From the NCBI GenBank assembly GCA_017645305.1, contig JAGCPD010000010.1:266052-330051 (forward strand): DNA of 64,000 nucleotides, given 5' to 3'. Shown in pieces: positions 9,091 through 17,911 of the stretch. Position 1 is the first letter of the stretch, and each line of letters starts with the position of its first letter. The position numbers and the translations under genes are program-made. The notes below the pieces were generated by a model. It saw only the letters and a list, made by a program, of their open reading frames with translations. It was not told where the DNA came from and ran no database searches. The DNA comes from Bacteroidaceae bacterium. Lineage in GTDB: Bacteria > Bacteroidota > Bacteroidia > Bacteroidales > Bacteroidaceae.

Positions 9091-9787
9091 TGTACACACC
9101 CATACCGTAGCCAGCGGACACGCTTACAGCACCATTCAGGAAATGGCGCATGAGGCTGCCAATCGCGGATTGCAGATTCTTGGTATCACAGAACATGCGC
9201 CGGGCATTCCCGGAACTTGCGACCCCATTTATTTCCGCAACCTGCATATTGTTCCCCGCCAGATGTACGGAGTCCGTCTGCTTTTGGGGGCAGAACTCAA
9301 TATCCTGGACACCAAGGGAACCCTGGATCTGAGCGAATATTACTACCGCAGACTGGACATCCGTATTGCCGGTGTTCATTCACTTTGTTGGCAGGGGGGC
9401 ACTAGGGAAGAAAATACGGCGGGTGTTGTAGAAGCCATCCGTAACCCATGGACGCATATCATTAGTCATCCCGGTGACGGGACTGCTGATTTGCTTTTCG
9501 AGCCGCTGGTCCTTGCTGCCAAGGAATCAAAAACATTGCTTGAGATTAACAACAGCAGTCTGAACCCTTTCCGCGAAAAGGCCGCCGCCGTCAGCAACAA
9601 TTTGGAAATCCTACGTCTCTGTAAGCAGCATGAAGTTCCCGTCATTTTAGGCAGCGATGCACATATCAGCTTTGACATTGCCGATTACAACTTCATTTAT
9701 CCCCTCCTTGCAGAAACAGAATTTCCCGAGGCACTCATCATGAACGATAAGCCCGAGGCCTTCCTTGCCTATCTTGGCATCGGTTAG
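9065..9787 (+). CDS. PHP-domain phosphoesterase (YcdX-like)
   Basis: A 240-residue PHP-family metal-dependent phosphoesterase. The N-terminal DVHTHTVASGHAYST motif, GITEHAPGIP, the AELNI segment, the HPGD motif and the late GSDAH motif supply the His/Asp/Glu ligands of the usual trinuclear metal site. The substrate is unknown; the E. coli relative YcdX has phosphatase activity. It overlaps the pseudouridine synthase gene by 26 nt; a second ATG three codons further in (9074) is equally possible. It is the last gene of the plus-strand run that starts at dapB. Confidence 0.9.
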   Translation: MNYMNPLLDVHTHTVASGHAYSTIQEMAHEAANRGLQILGITEHAPGIPGTCDPIYFRNLHIVPRQMYGVRLLLGAELNILDTKGTLDLSEYYYRRLDIRIAGVHSLCWQGGTREENTAGVVEAIRNPWTHIISHPGDGTADLLFEPLVLAAKESKTLLEINNSSLNPFREKAAAVSNNLEILRLCKQHEVPVILGSDAHISFDIADYNFIYPLLAETEFPEALIMNDKPEAFLAYLGIG

Positions 9788-9830
9788 TTTTGGGCCCTTT
9801 TATTGTTTTGTTTAAATCCCAACAGAGGTT

Positions 9831-10346
9831 TTATGCATCAAAGAAGTTCATGCTGCCTTGAACCTTGGGGCGCTCCACGCCGGGATAGATGCAGCAGAAG
9901 GCGTTCTTGAGTCGCTCCACATAGCGTTTTGCCTCCCATTTCGCCATAGGAAGGTCGTGCATCAGGTAGTTTCCGCAGGTAGCGGGAGTAGTGCCGGGTA
10001 CTTCGCCATCGAAATCCACAACAAACTGGAAGGCTTTTACCATCAGCTGCCTGATGACTTCCGGCTCATGTGCTCCTTTCATTATCAGATAATTTCCCGT
10101 AAGGCAACCCATAGGACCCCAATAGATGATGTAGTCCTTCCATTCGGAGTTGTTGCGAAGGTAGGTTGCCACCAGATGCTCTATGGTATGAATAGCTGCC
10201 GGAGCCAGGGCGGGTTCCTGATTGGGAGCCGTCATCCTGATGTCGTAGGTAGTTACATCTTCATCTCCCACTTTATCTTGCCTGGAGATGTAAATGCCGG
10301 GTTGCAGGTTTGTGTGATCTACTGCAAAACTTGGTATCAAATTCAT
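9831..10346 (-). CDS. luxS: S-ribosylhomocysteine lyase LuxS
   Basis: LuxS splits S-ribosylhomocysteine into homocysteine and the AI-2 precursor DPD in the activated methyl cycle. The 171-residue product keeps the metal ligands His53 and His57 (HTIEH), Cys124 (PATCGNY), catalytic Glu56 and Cys81 (GCLTGNY). Length is normal. The ATG lies 2 nt downstream of the stop of the GH2 fusion gene on the same strand, so it probably shares its transcript, an unusual neighbour for a housekeeping methyl-cycle enzyme. No separate promoter box is evident in the end of the GH2 gene. Confidence 0.97.
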   Translation of the reverse strand: MNLIPSFAVDHTNLQPGIYISRQDKVGDEDVTTYDIRMTAPNQEPALAPAAIHTIEHLVATYLRNNSEWKDYIIYWGPMGCLTGNYLIMKGAHEPEVIRQLMVKAFQFVVDFDGEVPGTTPATCGNYLMHDLPMAKWEAKRYVERLKNAFCCIYPGVERPKVQGSMNFFDA

Positions 10347-10348
10347 AA

Positions 10349-13300
10349 TTAGTATAGAACTTTCTTGCCGTTAATAATATTTACCCCCGCCCTTGGTGCG
10401 TTAAGTCGTTGTGCCGAAAGGTTGTATATGCCGTTAAGGGTAGGCCCTGTTACAACAGGTTTCTTGATTCCTGTAGGAAGGGGTCTGATGCCGGAAAGCC
10501 CGAAGTCGATATACTGACCGCCCCCCTTATTCGTACATTCTATGGCGATAACGTTGGTATCGTCTGGGGTCAGGGCATCTAACGCTTCCTGATTAATGGA
10601 GATGTTCTTATAGACGGTAAGATAGCCGCTCTCCTGGAACGCCAGCACACCGTTAAAGTAAACTGTCACATCTTCGTCGTGATGGATTCTTCCCGTCAGG
10701 GCTTGTATCTGCTCTTGGGTGAACCCTGTAAGATCCAGATGGTAGCGTAGGCGTATGACAGATGTATTCCATGTGGTGTTTATGTAGCTGCCGGGAGGAT
10801 TGCTGGCACCAAAGCCTGCCAGACCTTCTTTCCAAGAGGTTTCCCGATAGTCTTTCCTTGTCCATGTGGTATTGCCGGCAGTACTGCTTCCCGTCTGGTA
10901 TATCCACGTTTTGGCCTCTTTTTCAGCTGTTGGCAGTACGTCACATTCCTCATAGAAGAAGCTGTCCAATATTTTGTTGAGCTCTTCGGTGGTAATGACT
11001 AACACAGAACCTTCCTCGGCTTCTTCTGGTAGAGATATATCGTTTTCATCGCAAGGATACCATTTGTTCTCGCTGGGATTTCCACTCTTACTTATCGTCT
11101 GTCCGCCGTTCTCGGTTGGGTTATAGAGCAGGAACCAACCGCTGTTGTCCAATGCTGGGAAGGTTTGGGGGGCGCGTGACTTTGGTATCTGCGAGCTGAA
11201 GATGCGCTGTGGTTCAGAGAATTTTGGCGATGAAACCTTCAATGCATCGGCTTGCGTAGTGCAGATGTTCCTGTCGTTGTTAAAGAAGAAGCCGCTAAAG
11301 ACATCCCCGGTCTTTTCGATATGCATATTGTATGCCGAGAAACTGGGCGCAAAGAAGATACGTGGTGTTGTGAATTTCTTCCAATCCTTTGTTGTCGAAA
11401 GATAAATGCTATTTTTGTCGCTATTTTTGGCACTCCAGTAAATATAGAAGGTAGATGATGCCTCGTCATAAATCCACTCTGGTGATTCTGCCTTACTTGC
11501 ATCCGTGGTAGATGGTCTTACCACAATGTTTCCGTTTTCTCCGGGAGTCCAGTTAATAAGGTCTTCGCTTTTCCAATGATAGAATCCAGGTTTACTGTTG
11601 TCTGCCAACCCGGCAACCAGATGGAAGGTGTCTTTTCCGTCGATGTTTATTCTGCGAACGAAGGGAGCCGTCATTTCCACGTTGGCATACTCACCTTGCA
11701 GAATGCCTCTGTTGCCGTTGATGGTTGTCCATTTAGCTCCGTCCAGACTATATGCGTAATGAAGCAGTTTGCTTGTAGGCAGCGTATAGGTTAGCAAATA
11801 GGCTTTGTCTGCTGCGCTACCGAATTCGGGTGCAGGAGTTCTTTGCGGCATTGGCTCCACCTGTAGGTCGGAATTGTCGGTGTACTGGCACAGTTTCAGT
11901 CCACAGTCTATGAACTGGCCGCCAATTGTCTGTTTGCAATGGATGGCAATAACGTTATCGGAACCGTCCAGTTTCAATGCATTAAGTCCTTCCGGCAATA
12001 ACGGCCATAGCTCATAGCTGGTGTTATAGCCTGTAACTTTGGCTGTCAGAGTGCCGTTGATATAAATCTCGGCATCCTCGTCGTGGAACATCCACAAACG
12101 CAGTTCCTGCAGTTGGCTGGCTTCCAGATTGGTGATTTTGAAACTACGGCGTATCCAAATGTCGCTGCTTGTCCACGATGTACGTCCGCTCCCGCCAAAA
12201 CCGGCAGTACCAGTCTTCCAACCTGTGGCCGCAAAGTCTGTGGTGTACCAGTCGCTGGCAGGTTCAGAGGTTGTATATTTCCACTGAATGCTGGAACTCT
12301 CGTCTCCGGCAGCAACGATGGTCTTTGTTCCGCTGAGTCTGCAATTGATGGTACGCAGAATCTTGGCTTTCATGATAGCCTGCTGCTCGGGTGACACCTT
12401 GAGCACCTTCCGGTCGTAGGTCATAAGTCCGTTGCACTCTTGTTCCACGTCTGTAATCTGAGTATAGACCGACATCCACAAACCCTTCTCCTTCTGCAGT
12501 CTTTGCAGGCAGTCCGTATAATGGTCGTACAGATTGGTGTAGGTGTCAGCATCTTCTACGGTGGTGTAGTTTACGTCAGATCCTGCCCACATGTGGTTTT
12601 CTATAAACAGGTTGATTCCGCCGAACTCGCCACACGAGGCAATTCGTTCGTTTACGGGATTGGTGGCAGCACCGGGAGCCGGGTAGGAGTGTACGTCCAG
12701 GAAATCACCCATCTCAACATCTACCCATCCTGTTACGGCATGAACAAATCTGCCCGGATCGTGATTGGCTGCCATAACGCTGTTAACCGCTCTTCGGGTG
12801 TGTGCCATACCACGTTCGGGATATTGTCCCCAACCTTCGTTCCATACCACCCATGCACCAATGCAGGGATGGTGGCGTGTGGCTTCAATTAAGGCTTCGT
12901 TTTCCTGGTAGAAGTTCTTCATGTTGTATTCCAAAGTGCCCACCGACCCGCTTCCGCAGCCGGATGGCATATCCTGCCAAACTACCAGTCCGTTTTTGTC
13001 GCACCAGTCAAACCACAGGTCATTTTCCAGTTTGATATGTTTGCGAACCATATTCATGCCAAAGTCCTTCATCACCTGAAGGTCATAAATCATAGCCTCG
13101 TAAGAGGGAGGCGTAAGAAGTCCGTCAGGCCACCAGCCTTGGTCAAGAGGGCCGTACATATAGAGAGGCTTGTTGTTGAGCAGTACACATGGATGACCGT
13201 CCACCATACCTCGCGAGAACTTTCTCATGCCAAAATACCCGCTGACCTTATCTGTCTCTGTTCCCTGTTCCTTTGCCTGGATGTCAAGGTTGTAAAGGTT

Positions 13301-14176
13301 GGGTGCATCCGGACTCCATAATTTTGCGGAAGGAATGGAAAGCGTAAAAACCTCGTCTGAATTTCCCGTTTGTTCTGCTATGGTCTTGTCACCGTCCTTT
13401 ACGGTTAGTGTTACGGCACAGGCCGCAGAGGTTTTCACCTTTATGGAAATCGTAGAATTGTCAATGTCAGGGATGGGCTCGTAGCTTATGATGTGGGTTG
13501 GACTTACGGGCTCTAACCATACGGCCTGCCATATTCCGCTGTTAGGAGTGTACCAGATGCCGCTAGGCGAGTTTGTCTGTTTTCCGTGGGGTTGTCCGCC
13601 GTCAGTAGTGGGATCCCATACGGCAACCTGCAATTCTTGCTCCGCCCCCTGTTTCAGCAGAGGGGTGATGTCAAAAAAGAATGGGGTGGAGCCGCCGTCG
13701 TGAGTGCCTGCAAGCTCCCCGTTTACATATACATAGCAGCGCCAATCCACCGCCCCGAAATGCAGGAGGATGTTTTTCCCCTCGTAAGCTTCTGGCAGCG
13801 TAAAAGTTCTCCGGTACATGTGGGTCGCTTTCCTGTTGGCAGAGAAACTCTTGTCCATAATACCCGAGAGTGCAGATTCTACAGGGAAGGGAACCAGTAT
13901 GGCATTGGAGAACGACGAGGTTGTCTTCTCATAGTCATACTTTATGGAAGTCCGCTTGAAGTATTGCCAAACTCCGTTCAGGTTCATCCAGTCCTGCCTT
14001 TTCATAGACGGACGCGGATATTCCTGCCATACGTTGTCGGCAGTAAGTTGTTCGCCCCAAGGAGTCATCACTGGTGCAGTCTGTTTTTGCCATGAACTCT
14101 GCGCACAGGCATTCTCTGTAAAGGTTAGCATGATGACCGTGATTATCATCAGGCTTTGAATCATTCTGTTTTTCAT
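10349..14176 (-). CDS. secreted multidomain glycoside hydrolase: GH2 plus GH43-like propeller
   Basis: A 1275-residue protein. Residues 1-25 form a signal peptide ending near ACAQ. Residues about 50-600 are a GH2 enzyme, with Glu447 in WNEGW as acid/base and Glu517 in SCGEFGG as nucleophile. Residues about 620-760 and 1090-1230 are two copies of a jelly-roll domain (shared FHDEDAEIYINGT / HHDEDVTVYFNGV). Between them, residues 780-1040 resemble a five-bladed GH43-like propeller (HYAYSLDGAKW, GFYHWKSEDLINW), but the usual RDP motif reads TAP. The last 40 residues look like a type IX secretion tail (GIYNLSAQRLN, INGKKVLY). I start at 14176 because the promoter box at 14211 lies inside the longer reading to 14293. 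AraC-type regulator and GH5 genes lie upstream, divergent. Confidence 0.88.
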   Translation of the reverse strand: MKNRMIQSLMIITVIMLTFTENACAQSSWQKQTAPVMTPWGEQLTADNVWQEYPRPSMKRQDWMNLNGVWQYFKRTSIKYDYEKTTSSFSNAILVPFPVESALSGIMDKSFSANRKATHMYRRTFTLPEAYEGKNILLHFGAVDWRCYVYVNGELAGTHDGGSTPFFFDITPLLKQGAEQELQVAVWDPTTDGGQPHGKQTNSPSGIWYTPNSGIWQAVWLEPVSPTHIISYEPIPDIDNSTISIKVKTSAACAVTLTVKDGDKTIAEQTGNSDEVFTLSIPSAKLWSPDAPNLYNLDIQAKEQGTETDKVSGYFGMRKFSRGMVDGHPCVLLNNKPLYMYGPLDQGWWPDGLLTPPSYEAMIYDLQVMKDFGMNMVRKHIKLENDLWFDWCDKNGLVVWQDMPSGCGSGSVGTLEYNMKNFYQENEALIEATRHHPCIGAWVVWNEGWGQYPERGMAHTRRAVNSVMAANHDPGRFVHAVTGWVDVEMGDFLDVHSYPAPGAATNPVNERIASCGEFGGINLFIENHMWAGSDVNYTTVEDADTYTNLYDHYTDCLQRLQKEKGLWMSVYTQITDVEQECNGLMTYDRKVLKVSPEQQAIMKAKILRTINCRLSGTKTIVAAGDESSSIQWKYTTSEPASDWYTTDFAATGWKTGTAGFGGSGRTSWTSSDIWIRRSFKITNLEASQLQELRLWMFHDEDAEIYINGTLTAKVTGYNTSYELWPLLPEGLNALKLDGSDNVIAIHCKQTIGGQFIDCGLKLCQYTDNSDLQVEPMPQRTPAPEFGSAADKAYLLTYTLPTSKLLHYAYSLDGAKWTTINGNRGILQGEYANVEMTAPFVRRINIDGKDTFHLVAGLADNSKPGFYHWKSEDLINWTPGENGNIVVRPSTTDASKAESPEWIYDEASSTFYIYWSAKNSDKNSIYLSTTKDWKKFTTPRIFFAPSFSAYNMHIEKTGDVFSGFFFNNDRNICTTQADALKVSSPKFSEPQRIFSSQIPKSRAPQTFPALDNSGWFLLYNPTENGGQTISKSGNPSENKWYPCDENDISLPEEAEEGSVLVITTEELNKILDSFFYEECDVLPTAEKEAKTWIYQTGSSTAGNTTWTRKDYRETSWKEGLAGFGASNPPGSYINTTWNTSVIRLRYHLDLTGFTQEQIQALTGRIHHDEDVTVYFNGVLAFQESGYLTVYKNISINQEALDALTPDDTNVIAIECTNKGGGQYIDFGLSGIRPLPTGIKKPVVTGPTLNGIYNLSAQRLNAPRAGVNIINGKKVLY

Positions 14177-14210
14177 TTTGGTAAATGTTGGAGTACAGTT
14201 TATGTGTGTA

Positions 14211-14218
14211 CAAATATA
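14211..14218 (-). promoter_or_regulatory. -7 box for the GH2 fusion-luxS transcript
   Basis: On the minus strand this reads TATATTTG, a match to TAnnTTTG, 35 nt upstream of the ATG at 14176. It places transcription start near 14204 and excludes the upstream start at 14293. Confidence 0.6.
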
Positions 14219-14336
14219 CGCAAAATATTTCAGATACGTGCGCTTGCAGCATCTTTTGAGTAGTTTTTGAAATAAAATTTGCTCATTTCGCATCTTTTAT
14301 GTAACTTAGCAGCCAAAATAATACATTATCAATATT

Positions 14337-15212
14337 ATGGACCACGTAATTACAGAGATTACTCCCCTTTCAGAGAAAGATTGTTTTTATATGATGGACA
14401 GGGATAAGGAGTCGTTTACCTATCCTTTGCACAAGCACGAAGAAATGGAACTTAACTTTGTTGAGAATTGCGATGGCGCACGTCGTATCGTCGGCGATAG
14501 CATAGAAGTGCTTGGCAAATATGACTTGGTGCTGGTGGGAAGCGGATTGGAACACACTTGGGACCAGTACGACTGCCAGAGCCAGTCTATTCACGAGATA
14601 ACCATCCAGTTCCCTGTGGATTTGCTGGGCGACCAGTTCCTGCAGAAGAATCAGCTTAGCAGCCTTAGGGCAATGTTTGAAAATGCAAAGCGTGGTATTG
14701 CCTTCGACCTTCCTGCTATCATGGAACTGTACGGAAAGATTACCCGCATCACACAGGCTCAGCCGGGTTTCTACCGGATGCTTGGACTGTTGGAGATACT
14801 TTATGAACTTTCATTACAAGAGAACTACCACTTGTTGGCAAGTAAGTCGTTTGCCAATGTAAAGAATGCTCCAGAGAGTAAGCGCGTGCGCCAGGTCGAG
14901 GAGTATATCGATAAGAATTACAAGCAGGAAATCCGCCTGAAGACACTTGCCGATATTGCAGGAATGACCCCTGCGGCCTTTAGCCGTTTCTTCCGTACCC
15001 GGACCGGCAAGACGGTTTCTGATTATATGATAGACATCCGCCTGGGACATGCTGCCCGTTTGCTGGTGGATTCTCCTACCAGTGTGGCAGAAATTTGCTA
15101 CGCCTGCGGATTTAACAATATTAGCAACTTCAACCGCATCTTCAAGAAGAAAAAAGGATGCTCGCCTACAGCGTTCCGCGATAACTATCACAAGAGTAAG
15201 ATTATCATTTAG
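14337..15212 (+). CDS. AraC-family transcriptional regulator
   Basis: A 291-residue one-component regulator. Residues 1-150 form a cupin-like sensor domain (YPLHKHEEMELNFVE is the typical sugar-binding barrel start). Residues 190-285 are the double helix-turn-helix of the AraC family (LKTLADIAGMTPAAFSRFFR, then VAEICYACGFNNISNFNRIFKK). It is divergent from the GH2 fusion gene and directly upstream of the GH5 gene (13 nt), so it most likely controls both in response to a sugar; that is inference from position. No clear promoter box was seen in the 160-bp divergent gap. Confidence 0.93.
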   Translation: MDHVITEITPLSEKDCFYMMDRDKESFTYPLHKHEEMELNFVENCDGARRIVGDSIEVLGKYDLVLVGSGLEHTWDQYDCQSQSIHEITIQFPVDLLGDQFLQKNQLSSLRAMFENAKRGIAFDLPAIMELYGKITRITQAQPGFYRMLGLLEILYELSLQENYHLLASKSFANVKNAPESKRVRQVEEYIDKNYKQEIRLKTLADIAGMTPAAFSRFFRTRTGKTVSDYMIDIRLGHAARLLVDSPTSVAEICYACGFNNISNFNRIFKKKKGCSPTAFRDNYHKSKIII

Positions 15213-15225
15213 TGTTCATGTACCT

Positions 15226-16539
15226 ATGAAAAAAACAACCATTTCTGCAATTTTACTTTGCTTTTTTGCCCTCTGTGCTTGCCAGCAGCAGCAGAAATCG
15301 ACAGAAAGAGAGTTTGTAACTGTTAAGGACGGTAAGTTCTTCAGAGGTGATAAGGAATACCAGTATATAGGTGCCAACTTCTGGTACGGTGCCGTTTTGG
15401 GCAGCGAAGGAAGGGGCGGCAACAGGGAACGCCTCCAGAAGGAACTCGACTTGATGAAGGAGACAGGCATCAGCACATTGCGCGTGCTGGTTGGTGCCGA
15501 TGGTCCTGACTGTCTGGGCAGGCACGTTTCCCCCATTCTTCAGTCCAATCCCGGGGAGTATAACGACACCATTCTGCAGGGTATGGATTACCTGCTTTCC
15601 GAGTTGGAGAAGCGCGATATGACGGCTACGCTCTATCTGAATAATTCCTGGGAATGGAGCGGAGGTTATGGTGCCTATCTTGAGTGGGCAGGCTGTGGTC
15701 CTGTACCCGACCCAAACGATTGGGACGCCTTCCTGAAATACCACTGCCAGTTTGTAAAGAACGATAAGGCAAAAGAGTTTGCCGCCAATCATGTAAAGTA
15801 TATCGTCAGCCGTATCAATACCGTTACGGGAAAGCCCTATGCCGAGTCACCGGCCATTCTTGCTTGGGAATTGGCAAACGAGCCTCGCGCCTTTGCCGGG
15901 GACTCTGTCACAAAGGCCTGTTTCGCCCAATGGGTAAAGGATCAGGCTTCACTTATTAAGAGTCTCGATGCCAACCATTTGGTAACGACAGGCAGCGAGG
16001 GAATATGCGGATGCGAAATGGATGCCGACCTGTTCCGCCAGATACATTCCTATCCCGAGATTGATTTCATCTGTATTCACATCTGGCCTTACAACTGGCA
16101 TTGGATTGGTCCCGTTTCCGGCCCCATTGCTACGGCAAAGGATATCAACGGCTCCACTTCAATGATTGACAGTATAGACAATGCCCGCAGGAATACCGAG
16201 TTGTATCTTAACGAGTGCTACGAAGCTATTAAGGATCTGAACAAGCCCATGATTCTGGAGGAGTTCGGTTATCCGCGCGACAACTATACCGTTGAACCCG
16301 GAACACCTACTACGGGGCGCGACCTCTACTATCAGTATGTCTTCAATTTGGTTAAGAACAGCGGAAAGTTGGCAGGTTGCAGTTTCTGGGGCTGGGCAGG
16401 ATATGCCTCACAGCTTCATTACAAGTGGCAGCCGTGGGACGACTATACCTGCGACCCAGCTTTCGAGGAGCAAGGTCTCAACTCCGTCTTTGCCGCAGAC
16501 ACCTCCACGCTGCGTATAATCAGGGAGTTTGCAAAATAA
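15226..16539 (+). CDS. GH5 lipoprotein, probable endo-beta-mannanase (GH5_7-like)
   Basis: A 437-residue surface or periplasmic lipoprotein: the signal peptide ends in LCAC with Cys19 as lipidated residue, followed by a polar Gln-rich tether. The GH5 barrel has acid/base Glu219 in AWELANEP and nucleophile Glu346 in MILEEFGYP. The early GANFWYGAVLGS segment followed by a GGNRERL helix is typical of subfamily GH5_7 beta-mannanases, so mannan is the likeliest substrate, but I cannot rule out another GH5 group. The start at 15226 is chosen because it begins the signal peptide; the reading frame continues back to 15049 inside the AraC gene. It is the second gene of the plus-strand pair. Confidence 0.88.
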   Translation: MKKTTISAILLCFFALCACQQQQKSTEREFVTVKDGKFFRGDKEYQYIGANFWYGAVLGSEGRGGNRERLQKELDLMKETGISTLRVLVGADGPDCLGRHVSPILQSNPGEYNDTILQGMDYLLSELEKRDMTATLYLNNSWEWSGGYGAYLEWAGCGPVPDPNDWDAFLKYHCQFVKNDKAKEFAANHVKYIVSRINTVTGKPYAESPAILAWELANEPRAFAGDSVTKACFAQWVKDQASLIKSLDANHLVTTGSEGICGCEMDADLFRQIHSYPEIDFICIHIWPYNWHWIGPVSGPIATAKDINGSTSMIDSIDNARRNTELYLNECYEAIKDLNKPMILEEFGYPRDNYTVEPGTPTTGRDLYYQYVFNLVKNSGKLAGCSFWGWAGYASQLHYKWQPWDDYTCDPAFEEQGLNSVFAADTSTLRIIREFAK

Positions 16540-16622
16540 AGGCCCAATAGGACTACAAGAAAATGCCGCAACTATTGGAAATACCTGAACGGCAAGTTGG
16601 CTAAAGATGGTATTATTTTTTG

Positions 16623-16630
16623 TATCTTTG
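16623..16630 (+). promoter_or_regulatory. -7 box for the Fic gene
   Basis: TATCTTTG matches TAnnTTTG, 69 nt upstream of the ATG at 16700. The -33 element is not clear. Confidence 0.55.
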
Positions 16631-16699
16631 CAAAGCGAAAGTAATCAAAATGGATGTTTGAAGAGGCTTTCAAAGGAATAATTGAAACGTGCTAACACG

Positions 16700-17704
16700 A
16701 TGAGAACGACGTTACGTCCCATATATGAAGAATACAAGCGACTTGGCATCGATCAGCAGATTGACTACGCCAAGTTCTACCTTTATTCCATCATTACACA
16801 TTCCACCGCCATCGAGGGCTCGACGGTGACCGAGGTGGAGAACCGTCTTCTGTTCGACGAAGGTATAGGAACACAGAAGCCGCTCGTTGAGCAGATGATG
16901 AACCTCGATCTCAAGGCGGCCTACGAACAGGGACTGATTTATGCGCGGCAGCACACCGACTATAGTGTTGATATGTTGTGTGGCCTTTCGGCATTGATGA
17001 TGAAGAATACCGGATCGGAGTATAGCGCGATGGCAGGTAGTTTTTCCGCAGCAAATGGTGAGTTGCGACTGTTGAATGTTAGTGCTGGGATTGGCGGCAG
17101 GTCTTACCTCTCCTATCAGAAAGTGCCCTCTCACACCGAGGCTTTCTGCCAGTGGCTCAACGAAGAGCGTCAGCACATCGACCCGAAAGATATTGAGAGT
17201 GTATATGACCTAAGCTTTGAGGCTCACTACCGTCTGGTGGAGATTCATCCGTGGGCGGATGGCAACGGACGCATGAGCCGCCTGGTGATGAATATGATTC
17301 AGTACGAATTTGGCGTCGTACCATCGATAGTGAAGAAGGAGAAGCGCAAGCAATACATCACCTCGTTAGAGCAGAGCGAAGAAAAAAAACGTTCGGACAA
17401 ATTCAAACTTTTTATGCTCGACCACCATTGCGAGAACCTGATCAAGCAGATTGCTGAATATAGGAAGAGCATGGAGGATGAACCGCCCATAAGTTCACAG
17501 AAAAGTTCACAGAAAAGTTCACAGAAAATCATTGGACTTATTAAGGAGAACGCAAGTATTACGACGCAGCAGATGGCTGATAAATTGGGAATTTCCCGGC
17601 GTGCAGTCGCAAAAGCAATAGCGAAACTCCAAGCAGAAGCAATCATTCGCCGCGTCGGTCCCGACAAAGGCGGTCATTGGGAGATTGTCAAGGAGAGCAA
17701 TTGA
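16700..17704 (+). CDS. Fic-domain protein with C-terminal winged helix
   Basis: A 334-residue Fic protein, expected to transfer AMP (or another phospho-group) from a nucleotide to a protein hydroxyl. The Fic motif HPWADGNGRM lies at residues 183-192 with His183 as catalytic residue. The inhibitory helix motif S-x-x-x-E-G is seen near residue 35 (STAIEG), which makes it a class II, self-inhibited member. After a linker of three SSQK repeats (residues 265-276) comes a winged helix-turn-helix (SITTQQMADKLGISRRAVAKAIAKL). The target protein is unknown. A TTG at 16682 is an alternative start; I prefer the ATG. The gene is convergent with the small gene at 17912. Confidence 0.93.
   Translation: MRTTLRPIYEEYKRLGIDQQIDYAKFYLYSIITHSTAIEGSTVTEVENRLLFDEGIGTQKPLVEQMMNLDLKAAYEQGLIYARQHTDYSVDMLCGLSALMMKNTGSEYSAMAGSFSAANGELRLLNVSAGIGGRSYLSYQKVPSHTEAFCQWLNEERQHIDPKDIESVYDLSFEAHYRLVEIHPWADGNGRMSRLVMNMIQYEFGVVPSIVKKEKRKQYITSLEQSEEKKRSDKFKLFMLDHHCENLIKQIAEYRKSMEDEPPISSQKSSQKSSQKIIGLIKENASITTQQMADKLGISRRAVAKAIAKLQAEAIIRRVGPDKGGHWEIVKESN
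17492..17527 (+). repeat. three 12-nt direct repeats in the Fic linker
   Basis: Three exact copies of AGTTCACAGAAA encode SSQK-SSQK-SSQK between the Fic and HTH domains. Copy-number change by slippage would stay in frame and alter linker length by four residues. Confidence 0.9.
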
Positions 17705-17764
17705 AAATAAGTAACCTCACTTCACTTTTCACTTATTTGCAGCTCGTTGAGCCTCCAAATTCCC

Positions 17765-17902
17765 TGAGCCGCCTCAAACGATCAATCGAGCCGCCTCAAC
17801 GGATCATGTGAGGCGGCTCAATTATTTTAGGGCCTTTTTATGAACCATAGGGTTCATGGACCAAGTCAGCCGGGTTAATTGCCTCACGAACCATAGGTTC
17901 AT
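17765..17902. repeat. inverted-repeat cluster between convergent genes
   Basis: The arm GAGCCGCCTCA occurs twice in direct orientation (17766-17776, 17788-17798) and once inverted (17809-17819), so two alternative hairpins can form. Further on, ATGAACC pairs with GGTTCAT (17840-17857), and a second GAACC-ATA-GGTTC hairpin lies at 17888-17900. The gap between the Fic gene and the small minus-strand gene is about 200 bp and holds only this cluster. Confidence 0.8.
17788..17830 (+). terminator. likely transcription terminator after the Fic gene
   Basis: An 11-bp perfect stem (GAGCCGCCTCA with its complement at 17809-17819) and a 10-nt loop, followed by an A/T-rich run containing four Ts. It could serve the plus strand; a second upstream arm at 17766 competes for the same partner. 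Confidence 0.55.
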
Positions 17903-17911
17903 TTTACAGCC

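Noticed and set aside
9788..9830. Terminator between the PHP gene and luxS.
   Set aside because: Only a GGGCCC palindrome and a T-rich stretch are present; the stem is too short to call.
12046..13484. Several open frames within the GH2 fusion gene on both strands.
   Set aside because: They overlap a well-supported coding region and show no recognisable domain.
14177..14293. Extra 39 codons at the GH2 fusion N-terminus.
   Set aside because: They cover the promoter region and precede a normal signal peptide starting at 14176.
15049..15225. Earlier start of the GH5 gene.
   Set aside because: This frame lies inside the AraC HTH coding region; the lipoprotein signal begins at 15226.
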